Notes: generated by a model not told the origin, from the letters alone. A stretch of 64,000 nt of DNA from Permianibacter fluminis (GCF_013179735.1 NZ_JABMEG010000001.1:806001-870000); one strand, 5' to 3'. Shown: positions 52,435 through 63,300, numbered from the stretch's first letter. Made by a program: numbers and translations.

Positions 52435-54650
52435 CGGCGATGTTGCGCGTTGCCGTGCCGGTACCGCTGCGGCGGCTGTTTGATTATCTGCCGGCGCCAG
52501 ATTGTGATGTCGCAGCGCTCAAACGCGGTCAACGCGTGCAGGTGCCATTCGGTCGGCAGACGCTGGTCGGTGTGCTCTGGCAAGTGGTCACCGAAACGGC
52601 GATCAGCACTGACAAATTGCATGCCGCCGATGCCGTACTCGATGCCGCGCCGCTGCTGTCCGACAGCGTTCTCGAACTCTGCGAATTTGCCGCCCAGTAT
52701 TACCAGCATCCGCTCGGCGATGTGCTAACGACGGCGCTGCCAGTGTTGTTGCGAGCTAGCGGGCGTACTGGCAGCGCACCAAAAGGCGAAATGTTGCCGG
52801 GCTGGCGCTTGACTGAACTGGGTTGGCAAACCGATCCGGACAGCAAAAAGAAAGCGCCACGTCAGCGTGCGTTGCTGCTGGCACTGCGGGCTAACGAGCA
52901 TGGTCTGTTGCAAGCCGAACTGGCGCGGGAAGATTTTTCACCGGCGCTGATGCGGCAACTCGCCAAGGCCGGCTTGATCGAAAAATTTCTGCTGGCGCCG
53001 GCCGACGATCACGTCGAACGGCGCGCCGCTTTTGTGCCAGCGCCAGCGACCATCAGCCTGAATCCGGATCAGCTCGCAGCGATTGCCGCAGTCGGCGCCA
53101 AGCTCGGTCAGTTCGCACCCTTCCTGCTCGATGGCGTTACCGGCAGCGGCAAGACCGAAGTCTATATGGCCTTGATCGATGCCGTGCGCGCGCGCGGCGA
53201 GCAAGCGCTGGTGCTGATTCCAGAAATAGGTTTGACGCCGCAAACCGAAGCGCGTTTTCGCGCCCGCTTTGGTGATGACATTGCGGTGCTGCATTCCGGC
53301 CTGACCGACAAGCAACGCTGGCAGGCTTGGGAGCGCGCCCGCACCGGCGCCGCGCAGGTGGTGATCGGTACCCGCTCGGCGCTGTTTGTCAGTTTGCCGA
53401 AGCCGGGTTTGATTGTGGTCGATGAAGAACATGATTTGTCCTTCAAGCAGCAGGAAGGCTTTCGTTATCACGCCCGCGATCTGGCGGTCTGGCGCGCCCA
53501 GCGCGAGCAGATTCCGATTGTGCTCGGCAGCGCGACACCAGCGCTGGAAACGCTGCGCAATGCCCGCAGCGGTCGCTACACTCGCTTGCAACTGAGTGGC
53601 CGCGCCGGCGTTGCGACCATGCCGCTGCTGCGCTGTCTGGATATCCGCGGTCAGCAACTCGATGAAGGCCTGTCCGGATCGTTGCTGGCGGCCATGCAGC
53701 GTCATCTGGATGCCGGTGCGCAGGTGCTGTTGTTTCTGAACCGGCGCGGTTTTGCACCGACGCTGATGTGCCACGATTGCGGCTGGGTGGCCGACTGCGC
53801 GCGCTGCAACGCGCACTACACCCTGCACCAGAAAATCGGCCGCTTGCGTTGCCACCATTGCGGCAGTGAACGGGCAAAACCCAAACAGTGCCCGAGCTGC
53901 AAATCGCAAAACCTGTTGCCACTCGGTGCTGGCACCGAGCGCGTTGAGCAGGCGATACAGCGGCATTTTCCGGAGCAGCCGATTGCACGGATTGATCGCG
54001 ATACCACGCGTGGCCGCGACAGCATGAGCCGCTGGGTTGAGGCGATTCGCGCCCGCCGCTATCGCATCCTGCTCGGCACCCAGATGCTGGCCAAAGGTCA
54101 CGATTTTCCGGACGTGACGCTGTCGGCCCTGCTCGATGTCGATGGCGCGTTGTTCGCCAGCGACTTCCGCGCGCCCGAGCGCCTGGCGCAATTGGTCACG
54201 CAGGTTGCCGGCCGTGCCGGTCGCGGCGAAAAACGCGGCGAAGTGCTGCTGCAAACCCACCACCCGGAGCATCCCTTGTTGACCACGCTGATGAGCGGTG
54301 GCTATCCGGCGTTTGCCGAGCTGGCGCTGGCCGAGCGGGAAAACCAGCAGCTGCCGCCGTTCGGACCGCAAGTGTTGCTGCGCGCCGAGGCGCCGCAGAT
54401 GGCGCTGGCCGAAGCGCTGCTGAAACGCGCCCGTGACCAGTTGGCCGCGGCCGGCTTGATGGCGCTCGGACCGGTGCCGGCACCACAAGCCCTGCGCGCC
54501 GGTCGCTATCGCGCTCAGCTGTTGATCGAAGGCGGCCCGCGCAGCGCCCTGCAAGCGGCGCTGACCAAGCTGCTGCCGCAGTTGGAAACCTGGCCGGAAG
54601 CGCGCAAGGCGCGCTGGTCGGTCGATGTGGATCCGCAGGAAATGGCTTGA
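52431..54650 (+). CDS. priA: Primosomal protein N' (replication restart helicase)
   Basis: 739 residues. The N-terminal 3'-DNA-binding domain begins LRVAVPVPLRRLFDYLPAP. The helicase core has Walker A DGVTGSGKTEVY and DEEH (VVDEEHDLSFKQQ). Eight zinc-binding cysteines lie in CHDCGWVADCARC and CHHCGSERAKPKQCPSC, in the middle of the helicase. It restarts stalled replication forks. ATGA overlap with the Nudix gene. Confidence 0.96.
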   Translation: MTAMLRVAVPVPLRRLFDYLPAPDCDVAALKRGQRVQVPFGRQTLVGVLWQVVTETAISTDKLHAADAVLDAAPLLSDSVLELCEFAAQYYQHPLGDVLTTALPVLLRASGRTGSAPKGEMLPGWRLTELGWQTDPDSKKKAPRQRALLLALRANEHGLLQAELAREDFSPALMRQLAKAGLIEKFLLAPADDHVERRAAFVPAPATISLNPDQLAAIAAVGAKLGQFAPFLLDGVTGSGKTEVYMALIDAVRARGEQALVLIPEIGLTPQTEARFRARFGDDIAVLHSGLTDKQRWQAWERARTGAAQVVIGTRSALFVSLPKPGLIVVDEEHDLSFKQQEGFRYHARDLAVWRAQREQIPIVLGSATPALETLRNARSGRYTRLQLSGRAGVATMPLLRCLDIRGQQLDEGLSGSLLAAMQRHLDAGAQVLLFLNRRGFAPTLMCHDCGWVADCARCNAHYTLHQKIGRLRCHHCGSERAKPKQCPSCKSQNLLPLGAGTERVEQAIQRHFPEQPIARIDRDTTRGRDSMSRWVEAIRARRYRILLGTQMLAKGHDFPDVTLSALLDVDGALFASDFRAPERLAQLVTQVAGRAGRGEKRGEVLLQTHHPEHPLLTTLMSGGYPAFAELALAERENQQLPPFGPQVLLRAEAPQMALAEALLKRARDQLAAAGLMALGPVPAPQALRAGRYRAQLLIEGGPRSALQAALTKLLPQLETWPEARKARWSVDVDPQEMA

Positions 54651-54674
54651 GGGGCGGGGGATTTGCTCGCGCGT

Positions 54675-54926
54675 TATCGCGGCTGAAGCCGCTCCTACAG
54701 CAGAGCCATCAAGGTGTTGGTTTGAAGCTTCATCGTCGCTGAAGCCGCTTCCACACCGAATCTCCGAGAGCCGCGCCGGCTTGATCCCCTCCCCCTCCGG
54801 GGGAGGGCTAGGGAGAGGGGGCCGCCGGCCAAGCCCAAGCTAGACGTCGCGAGCTCCCGCAGCCGAAGTCTTCTCCTAATCGCTCTGCCTCCTTTCAAAC
54901 CCCATCGCGGCCAAGGCCGCTCCTAA
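54675..54926. repeat. REP-like GCGGCT/GCCGCTCC repeats
   Basis: GCGGCTGAAGCCGCTCCTAC, a diverged GCTGAAGCCGCTTCCAC and GCGGCCAAGGCCGCTCCTAA recur here in the same orientation. They belong to the same family as the pair at 60135-60199 and resemble REP sequences known from Pseudomonas. Confidence 0.6.
54782..54823. repeat. GGGGAGGG-type dispersed repeat
   Basis: TGATCCCCTCCCCCTCC then GGGGGAGGGCTAGGGAGAGG. Self-complementary core; same family as 11391-11431. Confidence 0.7.
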
Positions 54927-54950
54927 AACAGATCGCCTGACGTGCAGACT

Positions 54951-54994
54951 TGATCCCCTCCCCCCTCGCGGGGGAGGGCCAGGGAGAGGGGGCC
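54951..54994. repeat. GGGGAGGG-type dispersed repeat
   Basis: TGATCCCCTCCCCCCTCGCG then GGGGGAGGGCCAGGGAGAGG. Second copy in the same gap. Confidence 0.7.
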
Positions 54995-55194
54995 CGTCCG
55001 GCCAAACCCAAGCCCAAAGCATGACCCAACTCCCGAATCCACACCCCACCGCCACCCTACCCAACCCCGGGCCCGGCTGCGCCTTCGGTCGACGGCCGCA
55101 GCCCGGAAATGGTCTAATAGCCGGCTGATTTTCCGGGCCTTTTTGCCGTTTTGCGGCGGCCCGCCTCTCCCCGACGTGATCACGAAGACTGCCG

Positions 55195-56955
55195 ATGAAA
55201 GAGATTGTTGAAACCCTCGTTGCCCAAGGCCTGCAGACGCTGGCTGCCCACGGTGTGCTGACACTGCCCGAGAGCATTCGCTACACCGTCGAGCGCACCC
55301 GCGATCCGTCGCACGGGGATTTCGCCTGCAACGCGGCCATGGTGCTCGGCAAGGTGGCCGGCATGGCACCGCGCGCGTTCGCGGAAAAACTGATCGCGGC
55401 GCTGCCGGCATCGGCGCAACTGGCCAAGGTTGAAATCGCCGGACCGGGTTTCATCAACTTCACGCTGGTTGCCGGTCATCAGTTTGCGATTGTCAAAACC
55501 ATTCACGAAAAACAGGCCGCGTTTGCCCGGCCCAATGTTGGCAATGGTGCCAAGGTGTTGATCGAATTTGTCTCGGCCAATCCGACTGGGCCGATGCATG
55601 TCGGCCACGGTCGCGGCGCCGCTTACGGTTCGGCGCTGGCGAACGTGCTGGCCGCCACCGGCTTCACGGTCGAGCGCGAGTATTACATCAACGATGCCGG
55701 CCGCCAGGCCGATGTGCTGGCAGTGTCGCTGTGGCTGCGCTATCTGGAATTGCTCGGCGAAAAGGTCGCAATTCCGTCGCGCGCCTATCCGTCGCCGTAT
55801 GTGATCGACAACGCCAAAAAAATGCTGGCCGAGCACGGCGAGAAATTCAAACGGCCTTATGCCGATCTGATCCGCGACATTCCGGCCGACAGCAATGAAG
55901 ACGGCGACGCCGCCAAGATCGTCAAGGAAAAACATCTCGACGCGCTGATCGAGCGGACCAAACAACTGCTTGGTGACGATTACCGGACCATGCAGGATTG
56001 TGGTCTGAACGAGCAGCTCGGCGCCATCAAGGCGACGCTGGACAAACTCAACGTCAAATTCGATCGCTGGTATTCCGAACGGACGTTGGTGCAGAACGGC
56101 GCGGTGGAATCGACGTTGAATCGCCTGCGCGACAAAGACGCGATCTACGAAAAAGACGGCGCACTCTGGCTGAAGACCGAGGCCTACGGCGATGAAAAAG
56201 ATCGGGTGCTGGTCAAGAAAGACGGCGCGCTGACCTATTTCACGCCGGACATCGCCTATCACCTCGACAAACTGGATCGTGGCTACGATCTGCTGATCGA
56301 TGTCTGGGGTGCCGATCACCACGGTTATATCGCCCGGATGCGCGCAGCCATCGAGCAACTGTCCGGCAAAGGCAAACAATTCCACGTTGCGCTGATCCAG
56401 TTCGTCACGCTGTCGTCGGGCCGGATGGGTAAGCGCAGCGGCAACTTTGTCACGCTGAACGATCTGATCGACGAAGCCGGCGCCGATGCCACCCGGTTCT
56501 TCTATCTGACCCGGTCGCCGGAGCAGCATCTGGAATTTGACATTGAACTGGCGCGTTCGCAGAGCAAGGACAACCCGGTCTATTACATTCAATATGCCCA
56601 CGCCCGGATCTGCTCGGTGTTCCGCACCGCAGTCGAGAAAGGCCTGAGTTACGACGCGGCACTGGGCTTGAACGAAATCGGCAAACTCGATCACCCGAAA
56701 GCTGCGGATGTGGCGGTGCGCCTGTCGCAGTATCCGGAAATGCTGGCTGTGGCCGCGCGCAACGAAGCGCCGCATATGCTGACCCATTACCTGAACGATC
56801 TCGCGACCGATTTCCACAGTTGGTACAACGACGACAAGGTGCTGGTCGACGACGCCATTGCCCGCAACACCCGGATGGTGTTGTGCGCAGCGGCGCGCAT
56901 CGTGCTCGCCGACGGCTTGGCCATGCTCGGGGTATCGGCGCCGGAACAGATGTAA
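55195..56955 (+). CDS. argS: Arginyl-tRNA synthetase
   Basis: 586 residues. Class I synthetase with HVGHGRG (about 131-137) in the HIGH position and GRMGKRSGNF in the KMSKS-like position, plus the N-terminal add-1 domain and the C-terminal anticodon-binding domain (DALPS-less but with HMLTHYLNDLATDFHSWYN). It charges tRNA-Arg. The SPOR gene follows in the conserved order. Confidence 0.96.
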   Translation: MKEIVETLVAQGLQTLAAHGVLTLPESIRYTVERTRDPSHGDFACNAAMVLGKVAGMAPRAFAEKLIAALPASAQLAKVEIAGPGFINFTLVAGHQFAIVKTIHEKQAAFARPNVGNGAKVLIEFVSANPTGPMHVGHGRGAAYGSALANVLAATGFTVEREYYINDAGRQADVLAVSLWLRYLELLGEKVAIPSRAYPSPYVIDNAKKMLAEHGEKFKRPYADLIRDIPADSNEDGDAAKIVKEKHLDALIERTKQLLGDDYRTMQDCGLNEQLGAIKATLDKLNVKFDRWYSERTLVQNGAVESTLNRLRDKDAIYEKDGALWLKTEAYGDEKDRVLVKKDGALTYFTPDIAYHLDKLDRGYDLLIDVWGADHHGYIARMRAAIEQLSGKGKQFHVALIQFVTLSSGRMGKRSGNFVTLNDLIDEAGADATRFFYLTRSPEQHLEFDIELARSQSKDNPVYYIQYAHARICSVFRTAVEKGLSYDAALGLNEIGKLDHPKAADVAVRLSQYPEMLAVAARNEAPHMLTHYLNDLATDFHSWYNDDKVLVDDAIARNTRMVLCAAARIVLADGLAMLGVSAPEQM

Positions 56956-57040
56956 GACCGGGCAGACACTCACTGCGGCAAACACAGCGGAAACAAAACA
57001 GCGTTGACCAACGCGACACGAACACGAGAGCAACGACAAG

Positions 57041-57643
57041 ATGGCTCAACGCGATTACGCCAAGAACAAAGGCAAGAGCAAAAGCAGCAGTGGCGGCAAC
57101 ACCACGTTCCGGGTGTTGCTGATCGGCCTCATCATCGGCTTTGCGCTCGGCTTCGGCAGTCACTGGTGGTTTGCCGATACCTTTTCCAACGCCAAGGAGT
57201 TGGTCGCGCATGCCAAGAGCGTCGGTACCGACAAGGCGACGCCGGAACCGGTGACGGGCACCAAACCCGACAAGAAAGCCGCCGACAGCAAATACAAACC
57301 CCTGAAAGTCGATCCGCAAACCGAAGCGGAATGGAGCTTCCAGGAATTGCTGGAAGAAAAAACCGAACCGGCCGCCAACCCGGGCACTGGCAACAAAGCG
57401 GTGGCGAGCGCCGCCAAACCGATCGTCATGGGCTGCGCCGCGTTCAGCGGTCAGGACAAAGCCGAAACCATGAAAGCGCAAATCGCTTTTGCCGGTTTGC
57501 AGGCAGACGTCAAGCCGGTGACCAATCAGGCGGGCGCCCGGCTGTATCGGGTCCAGCTCGGTCCGTACGCCAACAAGCGTGACGCCGAAAGCGACAAGCG
57601 CAAGCTGGAAGAAGCCGGCATCAATACCTGCAAGATCTGGTAA
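57041..57643 (+). CDS. SPOR domain membrane protein (FtsN-like)
   Basis: 200 residues. A short basic cytosolic tail (KNKGKSKSSSGGN), one membrane segment (about 24-44, FRVLLIGLIIGFALGFG) and a C-terminal SPOR domain (about 125-200; MGCAAFSGQDKAETMKAQIA, GARLYRVQLGPYANKRDAES) that binds denuded peptidoglycan at division sites. Same order as FtsN-like genes after argS. A strong AGCAACGACAAG region precedes the ATG. Confidence 0.88.
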   Translation: MAQRDYAKNKGKSKSSSGGNTTFRVLLIGLIIGFALGFGSHWWFADTFSNAKELVAHAKSVGTDKATPEPVTGTKPDKKAADSKYKPLKVDPQTEAEWSFQELLEEKTEPAANPGTGNKAVASAAKPIVMGCAAFSGQDKAETMKAQIAFAGLQADVKPVTNQAGARLYRVQLGPYANKRDAESDKRKLEEAGINTCKIW

Positions 57644-57682
57644 TCAACTCGCCTGTCGAACAGGCAGCAGAGGAAAGCCATC

Positions 57683-58225
57683 ATGGCAATGGAGCAGATG
57701 CACGGCACGACCATTGTGTCGGTGCGCCGCAACGGTGTCGTCGTCGTGGGCGGTGACGGTCAGGTCACGCTCGGCAACACCGTGATGAAAGGCAATGCCC
57801 GCAAAGTCCGGCGTATTTTCAACGGCAAAGTCATCGCCGGATTTGCCGGCGGCACCGCCGATGCTTTTACTCTGTTTGAACGCTTTGAACAGAAGCTGGA
57901 ACAGCACGGTGGCCGCTTGCAACGCGCAGCGGTCGAGCTGGCCAAAGATTGGCGCACCGATCGCATGCTGCGCCGGCTGGAGGCTCTGCTGATCGTCGCT
58001 GACAAGGAATGCTCGCTGATCATCACCGGCAACGGCGATGTCGTGGAAACCGACAATCAATTGCTCGCGATCGGTTCAGGTGGTCCCTATGTGCAAGCCG
58101 CCGCCACCGCGTTGCTGGAAAATACCCAGCTCGGCGCCCGCGAAATTGTCGAGAAGAGTCTGAACATTGCCGGCGATATCTGCATTTACACCAATCGCAG
58201 TTTGACGATTGAAGAACTGAGTTAA
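57683..58225 (+). CDS. hslV: ATP-dependent protease subunit HslV
   Basis: 180 residues from ATG 57683, with GAGGAAAG upstream. The mature N-terminus [10 protein letters not shown] carries the catalytic threonine, here preceded by eight residues (MAMEQMHG) rather than one, so it needs processing as in some Xanthomonas-like Hsl[29 protein letters not shown], and ITGNGDVVE are family motifs. It forms the peptidase core of HslUV. Confidence 0.96.
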   Translation: MAMEQMHGTTIVSVRRNGVVVVGGDGQVTLGNTVMKGNARKVRRIFNGKVIAGFAGGTADAFTLFERFEQKLEQHGGRLQRAAVELAKDWRTDRMLRRLEALLIVADKECSLIITGNGDVVETDNQLLAIGSGGPYVQAAATALLENTQLGAREIVEKSLNIAGDICIYTNRSLTIEELS

Positions 58226-58243
58226 GTCTGTCGAATCGACGTT

Positions 58244-58282
58244 GCTCCCTCCCCTGTCAAGGGGAGGGTTGGGGTGGGGTAG
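58244..58282. repeat. GGGGAGGG-type dispersed repeat
   Basis: CTCCCTCCCCTGTC then AAGGGGAGGGTTGGGGTGGG, between hslV and hslU. Confidence 0.6.
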
Positions 58283-58322
58283 TATCGCGCTGCGCGTAAA
58301 TTCCAAGCTGCAGCGCGGAAAT

Positions 58323-58360
58323 TACCCCCTCCCAGCCTCCCCCTTCACAGTGGGAGGAGC
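58323..58360. repeat. GGGGAGGG-type repeat, diverged
   Basis: CCCCCTCCCAGCCTCCCCC, a TTCACAG spacer, then TGGGAGGAG. It lies just before the hslU ribosome site. Confidence 0.5.
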
Positions 58361-58406
58361 AAACAAGCCGCTTTTATCCGCAGTCGGGTAAGCGTAGGAG
58401 CAAGAA

Positions 58407-59741
58407 GTGTCCGATACCATCACCCCAATGACCCCGCGCGAAATTGTTCATGAACTGGACAAGCATATCGTCGGTCAGCAAGCCGCCAAGCGAGCGGTGG
58501 CGATTGCGCTGCGCAATCGCTGGCGCCGGCTCAATGTGCCGGCCGATCTGCGCAATGAAATCACCCCGAAAAACATTTTGATGATCGGCCCAACCGGCGT
58601 TGGCAAAACCGAAATCGCCCGACGTCTGGCCAAACTGGCCAATGCACCGTTCATCAAGGTTGAAGCCACCAAATTCACTGAAGTCGGTTACGTCGGCAAG
58701 GACGTCGATACCATCATCCGCGATCTGGTCGATGTCGCGGTCAAGCTGGTGCGCGAGCAGGAAGTGACCAAGGTCAAGCACCGCGCTGCCGATGCCGCCG
58801 AAGAGCGGATTCTGGATGCGTTGCTGCCGCCGCCGCGCAGTTTCAACGACGCCAATCTGGAGCAAAAGACCGACAGCAACACCCGGCAGATTTTCCGCAA
58901 GAAGCTGCGTGAAGGTCAGTTGGATGACAAAGAGATTGAGCTCAATGTTGCCGGCCCGGCCATGAATGTCGAGATCATGACGCCACCGGGCATGGAAGAA
59001 ATGACTTCTCAGCTGCAAAGTCTGTTTCAGGGCCTGGCACCGAACAAAAGCCAGACTCGCAAACTGAAAATCGCCGACGCGATGAAACTGCTGACCGAAG
59101 AAGAAGCCGAGAAGCTGGTCAACCAGGAAGACATCAAACAGGTTGCCGTGCAGGCGGTCGAGCAAAACGGCATCGTCTTCATTGACGAAATCGACAAGGT
59201 CGCCCGGCGCAGCGAATACGCCGGCGCCGATGTGTCGCGCGAAGGGGTCCAGCGTGATCTGCTGCCGCTGATCGAAGGCTGCACCGTCAGCACCAAATAC
59301 GGCACCATCCGCACCGATCACATTCTGTTCATCGCCAGCGGCGCGTTCAGCTTTTCCAAACCTTCGGATTTGATTCCCGAGCTGCAGGGCCGTTTGCCAA
59401 TCCGGGTCGAGCTGAAAGCACTGACAGTCGATGACTTTGTCCGCATCCTGACCGAACCAGATGCCGCCCTGACCAAACAATACGCCGCGCTGCTCGCCAC
59501 CGAAGGTGTCACGCTGTCGTTCACCGATGATGGCATCCGCCGGTTGGCCGAGATTGCCTTTGCCGTCAACGAAGGCACCGAAAACATCGGCGCGCGTCGC
59601 CTGCATACGGTGATGGAACGCTTGCTGGAAGAAGTCTCGTTTGACGCCAAGCAAGGCCAGATCAGCATCGATGCCGCGTTCACCGACCGGCAACTCGGCG
59701 AGCTGGCCAAGAACGAAGACTTGAGCCGGTATATCCTGTGA
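58407..59741 (+). CDS. hslU: ATPase subunit HslU (ClpY)
   Basis: 444 residues from GTG 58407. Walker [16 protein letters not shown] (about 56-70), the pore motif in GYVGKD, Walker [11 protein letters not shown], sensor [19 protein letters not shown] and the C-terminal DLSRYIL that docks into HslV. It unfolds substrates for HslV. A DUF971 gene overlaps the end. Confidence 0.97.
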   Translation: MSDTITPMTPREIVHELDKHIVGQQAAKRAVAIALRNRWRRLNVPADLRNEITPKNILMIGPTGVGKTEIARRLAKLANAPFIKVEATKFTEVGYVGKDVDTIIRDLVDVAVKLVREQEVTKVKHRAADAAEERILDALLPPPRSFNDANLEQKTDSNTRQIFRKKLREGQLDDKEIELNVAGPAMNVEIMTPPGMEEMTSQLQSLFQGLAPNKSQTRKLKIADAMKLLTEEEAEKLVNQEDIKQVAVQAVEQNGIVFIDEIDKVARRSEYAGADVSREGVQRDLLPLIEGCTVSTKYGTIRTDHILFIASGAFSFSKPSDLIPELQGRLPIRVELKALTVDDFVRILTEPDAALTKQYAALLATEGVTLSFTDDGIRRLAEIAFAVNEGTENIGARRLHTVMERLLEEVSFDAKQGQISIDAAFTDRQLGELAKNEDLSRYIL

Positions 59742-60127
59742 TGACAACCGCACTGCCGACCGCAATACATCTGCACAAAGCCTCACGCAAACTGGAGATC
59801 CAGTTTACCGATGGTCAAGGCTTTCTGCTCGACGCCGAGTACCTGCGCACGCATTCGCCGTCGGCGGAAGTGCGTGGTCATGGCGTGGGTCAGGAGACGC
59901 TGGTGTTCGGCAAGCAAGACGTCGGCATAGTAACGCTGGAGCCGGTCGGCCAGTACGCGATCAAGATTGTGTTTGATGATGGTCACGACAGCGGTTTGTT
60001 TACCTGGCAATACTTGTACGAGCTCGGCAGTGAATACCAACAGAAGTGGCAGGCTTACTTGCTGCGTTTGCAGCAGGCTGGCCAGTCGCGCGAGCCAGTG
60101 AAAGAGCCACTATTCAAACCGTTGTAA
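59741..60127 (+). CDS. DUF971 domain protein
   Basis: 128 residues from ATG 59741, which overlaps the hslU stop. The DUF971 pattern of [35 protein letters not shown] and [19 protein letters not shown] is clear; the fold also forms the N-terminal part of gamma-butyrobetaine hydroxylase. Function unknown. It commonly follows hslU in Pseudomonas-like genomes. Confidence 0.88.
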   Translation: MTTALPTAIHLHKASRKLEIQFTDGQGFLLDAEYLRTHSPSAEVRGHGVGQETLVFGKQDVGIVTLEPVGQYAIKIVFDDGHDSGLFTWQYLYELGSEYQQKWQAYLLRLQQAGQSREPVKEPLFKPL

Positions 60128-60134
60128 GGACTCG

Positions 60135-60199
60135 TGTGGGAGCGGCTTTAGCCGCGATGGTTTCACTTGCATCAAATCGCGGCCAAGGCCGCTCCTACA
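60135..60199. repeat. REP-like inverted pair
   Basis: GTGGGAGCGGCTTTAGCCGC and its inverted partner GCGGCCAAGGCCGCTCCTAC bracket a short spacer between the DUF971 gene and ubiE. Each half is itself palindromic. Confidence 0.75.
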
Positions 60200-60243
60200 A
60201 AAATCGTTTGCCGAAGCAGGTTTGTTCGGCACAGGAAACCGAG

Positions 60244-61023
60244 ATGACAGAGCAAACGCAGCAAGACGGTTCAACGAGTGCCGAACAGACCACGCACTTT
60301 GGCTACAAGACCGTTGCCGCCAACGAAAAACAGAAACTGGTCGCCGGTGTGTTCCATTCGGTGGCGCAGAAATACGATATCATGAATGACGTGATGTCAT
60401 TCGGCGTGCACCGGATCTGGAAGCGTTACGCGCTCGAGATGGCCGGCATTCGGCCGGGTCAGCAGATTCTGGATTTGGCCGGCGGCACCGGCGATCTGGC
60501 GGCACTGTTCAGTCCTCGGGTCGGACCAACCGGCAAGGTGATCTGCGCCGATATCAACAGTTCGATGCTCAGTGTCGGTCGCGACAAGCTGACCGATCTG
60601 GGTTTGCTGGGCAATCTGGAATTCGTTCAGGCCAATGCCGAGTGCCTGCCGTTTGCCGACAATCAATTCGATGCTGTGACCATTGCCTTTGGTCTACGCA
60701 ATGTCACCGACAAGGACAAGGCGCTGGCCTCCATGTGCCGAGTGTTGAAACCGGGTGGCCGCCTGCTGGTGCTGGAGTTTTCCAAACCGCAGCACGAGTG
60801 GCTCAGCAAAGCCTACGATCTGTATTCGTTCTCGCTGCTGCCGAAGATGGGCAAGCTGATCGCCAATGATGAAGACAGCTATCGGTATCTGGCCGAATCG
60901 ATCCGGATGCATCCGGATCAGGAGACCCTGAAGCAGATGACGCTAAACGCCGGCTTCGCCAGTTGTGAGGTGTTCAATCTGACTGGCGGTATTGTCGCGC
61001 TGCACCGCGCATTCAAAGCCTGA
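60244..61023 (+). CDS. ubiE: Ubiquinone/menaquinone methyltransferase UbiE
   Basis: 259 residues from ATG 60244 with ACAGGAAAC upstream. SAM-binding motif [13 protein letters not shown], the FGLRNVTD signature, [17 protein letters not shown] and the [13 protein letters not shown] segment are all present. It methylates the benzoquinone ring at C2. First of the ubiE-ubiJ-ubiB block. A longer upstream frame contains the REP pair. Confidence 0.96.
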   Translation: MTEQTQQDGSTSAEQTTHFGYKTVAANEKQKLVAGVFHSVAQKYDIMNDVMSFGVHRIWKRYALEMAGIRPGQQILDLAGGTGDLAALFSPRVGPTGKVICADINSSMLSVGRDKLTDLGLLGNLEFVQANAECLPFADNQFDAVTIAFGLRNVTDKDKALASMCRVLKPGGRLLVLEFSKPQHEWLSKAYDLYSFSLLPKMGKLIANDEDSYRYLAESIRMHPDQETLKQMTLNAGFASCEVFNLTGGIVALHRAFKA

Positions 61024-61048
61024 TCACGCTGATTGGCATAAGGACATC

Positions 61049-61657
61049 ATGCTGCCGCTACCGATGCTGCAATGGCTGGAACCGGGACTGAACAAGGTGC
61101 TGGCGTTGGACCCGGCTACCGCCGCGCGCCTGCCGGCCTTGGCCGGTCGACCGCTGCGGGTGTTGCTGACGCCGTTCAACAGCAGCCTGACGCTGACTGT
61201 GAGCGACGGTCAGCTATGCTTTGCCGGCCCGGAGACGGAAGCCGCGATCACGCTGACCGGTTCGCTGCAGGATTTCACCCAGGCCGCGCTGAACCGCGGC
61301 GAAATGACCGCCGGCCGCTTGCAGGTGCAAGGCGATGTTGGCGCCGCCCAGCGCTGGCAACAATTCTTTGCCGATTTGCAACCGGATTGGGAAGAAGAGC
61401 TGTCGAAATATCTCGGCGATATCGCCGGACCGCAGCTGGCGAATGTGCTGCGTTCCGTTACCAGCTGGTTGAAAACGGCGCTGAGTCAATTGCAGCAAAC
61501 CGGTGTCGAGTACCTGCAGGAAGAATCGCGGATGTTGGTGGCGCCGGCCGAGCTGCAAGCGTTTCTCGCCGACGTTGATCGGCTGCGCGATGACGCCGAG
61601 CGGTTGCTGCAAAAAGCCCGCCTGCAAAGCGGCATGAAGTCGGGAGCGGGTCTGTGA
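61049..61657 (+). CDS. ubiJ: Ubiquinone biosynthesis accessory factor UbiJ
   Basis: 202 residues from ATG 61049, AAGGA upstream. It has an SCP2-like sterol-binding domain (about 15-115; [39 protein letters not shown]) and a C-terminal helix. UbiJ supports the soluble Ubi complex. The stop overlaps the GTG start of ubiB. Confidence 0.9.
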   Translation: MLPLPMLQWLEPGLNKVLALDPATAARLPALAGRPLRVLLTPFNSSLTLTVSDGQLCFAGPETEAAITLTGSLQDFTQAALNRGEMTAGRLQVQGDVGAAQRWQQFFADLQPDWEEELSKYLGDIAGPQLANVLRSVTSWLKTALSQLQQTGVEYLQEESRMLVAPAELQAFLADVDRLRDDAERLLQKARLQSGMKSGAGL

Positions 61658-63300
61658 AGTGGTGGCGATTGGCCTGGCGAACGCTGGCTATACTGCGGGT
61701 ACTGATCCATTACCGGCTGGACCGTGATGTCCGGGTGCGGGAAGCGCGCGGACTGTTGTGGCTGCTGCGTGTCTTGTTCTTCTGGCAACCACGCTGCGCG
61801 ATCCGTCCGGGTCGCGGTGAACGCCTGCGGCTGGCGCTGGTTGCGCTTGGTCCCATCTTTGTAAAATTTGGTCAGATGCTGTCGACCCGGCGCGATTTGC
61901 TGCCGCCGGATCTGGCCGATGCGCTGGCTGAATTGCAGGACAAAGTGCCGCCATTCGATTCGCGCATGGCCGTTCGCGAAATCGAAACCGCACTCGGTCA
62001 GTCGGTCAGCACCGCGTTTGCGCGTTTTGACAGCGAGCCGTTGGCATCGGCTTCAGTCGCACAGGTGCATGCCGCGACGCTGCTCGACGGTCATGATGTC
62101 GTGGTCAAGATTATCCGGCCGGGCATACGTGAACAGATCCGTGCCGATCTGGAGTTGCTGCACGCGCTGGCGCGGCTGATCGAGTGGCTGCACGTCGACG
62201 GCCCACGGCTGCGGCCGCGGGAAGTGATTGCCGATTACGAGCACACCTTGCTCGATGAACTCGATCTGCGCATCGAGGCCGCCAACACCACCACGTTGAA
62301 GCGCAACTTTGCTGACGGCGAATTGCTGTACGTGCCGGATATCCACTGGTCGCTGGTGCGGGAAAATCTGCTGGTCATCGAACGCATTCATGGCATTCCG
62401 ATCGGCGATGTCGAGGCACTGCGCCGGGCTGGTGTCGACATGGCGGAGTTGTCGGCCCGTGGCGTCCGGATTTTTTTCACGCAAGTATTCCGCGACCGCT
62501 ATTTCCATGCCGACATGCATCCCGGCAATATTTTTGTCGATGTCAGCAATCCGAAGAAGCCCCGCTACATCGCCATCGACTGCGCCATCATGGGTTCGCT
62601 GTCGGAACGCGATCAGGTCTATCTGGCGGAAAACTTTGTCGCATTTTTCAACCGTGACTATCGCCGCATTGCCGAGCTGCATGTCGAGTCCGGCTGGGTT
62701 CCGGCCGGCACCAAGGTCGAAGCGTTTGAAGCGGCCGTTCGGGCAAACTGCGAACCGATATTTGGCAAGCCGCTGGCAGAAATTTCGTTCGGCGTATTTC
62801 TGCTGCAACTATTCCAGACCGCGCGCCGGTTCAACATGAGCGTGCAACCGCAGCTGGTGTTGTTGCAGAAAACGCTGTTCTACATTGAAGGACTCGGCCG
62901 CCAGCTCTATCCCGAGCTGGATCTTTGGCAAACCGCCAAACCGTATCTGGAAGAGTGGACCCGCGAACGCACCAGTCCGCGTCGACTGTTGAAGCGGCTG
63001 GCCGAACGGGCGCCGATCTGGCTGAACGATGTCCCGGCGTTGCCGGAGCTCGCCATCAACGCGCTGAAAGCGCGCGCCGAAGGCAGCCATGTTCATGATC
63101 TCGGCCGGCAATTGCGCAGCCTGTTCGCCCGTGAAGCCCGGCAACGGGCGGCGATGCAGCGGCAATTGGCCGGTATCGTGCTGCTGACGCTGGGTGTGGC
63201 GGCGCTACTCGCGCCGATCATGCCCCCGGCCGTGGGCGCGGTGCTGGCGGCCGGTGGTGCCTATCTGGGACTGACCGGTAGCTGGGCGCGTCGGCGCTGA
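61654..63300 (+). CDS. ubiB: Ubiquinone biosynthesis kinase-like protein UbiB
   Basis: 548 residues from GTG 61654. The ADCK/UbiB kinase-like fold shows the KxGQ motif ([16 protein letters not shown]), the Ala-rich ASVAQVHAA loop, and DMHPGNIFV in the catalytic region. Two C-terminal membrane helices (about 503-543, [17 protein letters not shown]) anchor it. Closes the ubiEJB block. Confidence 0.95.
   Translation: MKWWRLAWRTLAILRVLIHYRLDRDVRVREARGLLWLLRVLFFWQPRCAIRPGRGERLRLALVALGPIFVKFGQMLSTRRDLLPPDLADALAELQDKVPPFDSRMAVREIETALGQSVSTAFARFDSEPLASASVAQVHAATLLDGHDVVVKIIRPGIREQIRADLELLHALARLIEWLHVDGPRLRPREVIADYEHTLLDELDLRIEAANTTTLKRNFADGELLYVPDIHWSLVRENLLVIERIHGIPIGDVEALRRAGVDMAELSARGVRIFFTQVFRDRYFHADMHPGNIFVDVSNPKKPRYIAIDCAIMGSLSERDQVYLAENFVAFFNRDYRRIAELHVESGWVPAGTKVEAFEAAVRANCEPIFGKPLAEISFGVFLLQLFQTARRFNMSVQPQLVLLQKTLFYIEGLGRQLYPELDLWQTAKPYLEEWTRERTSPRRLLKRLAERAPIWLNDVPALPELAINALKARAEGSHVHDLGRQLRSLFAREARQRAAMQRQLAGIVLLTLGVAALLAPIMPPAVGAVLAAGGAYLGLTGSWARRR

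Larger units (their letters stand above)
54651..55194. other. Repeat-rich gap upstream of argS
   Basis: 544 bases, no gene supported. It contains REP-like stems (TATCGCGGCTGAAGCCGCTC at 54675 on; TCGCGGCCAAGGCCGCTCCT at 54905 on; a partial copy at 54735), and two GGGGAGGG-type repeats at 54782-54823 and 54951-54994. The final 60 bases presumably carry the argS promoter. Confidence 0.6.
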
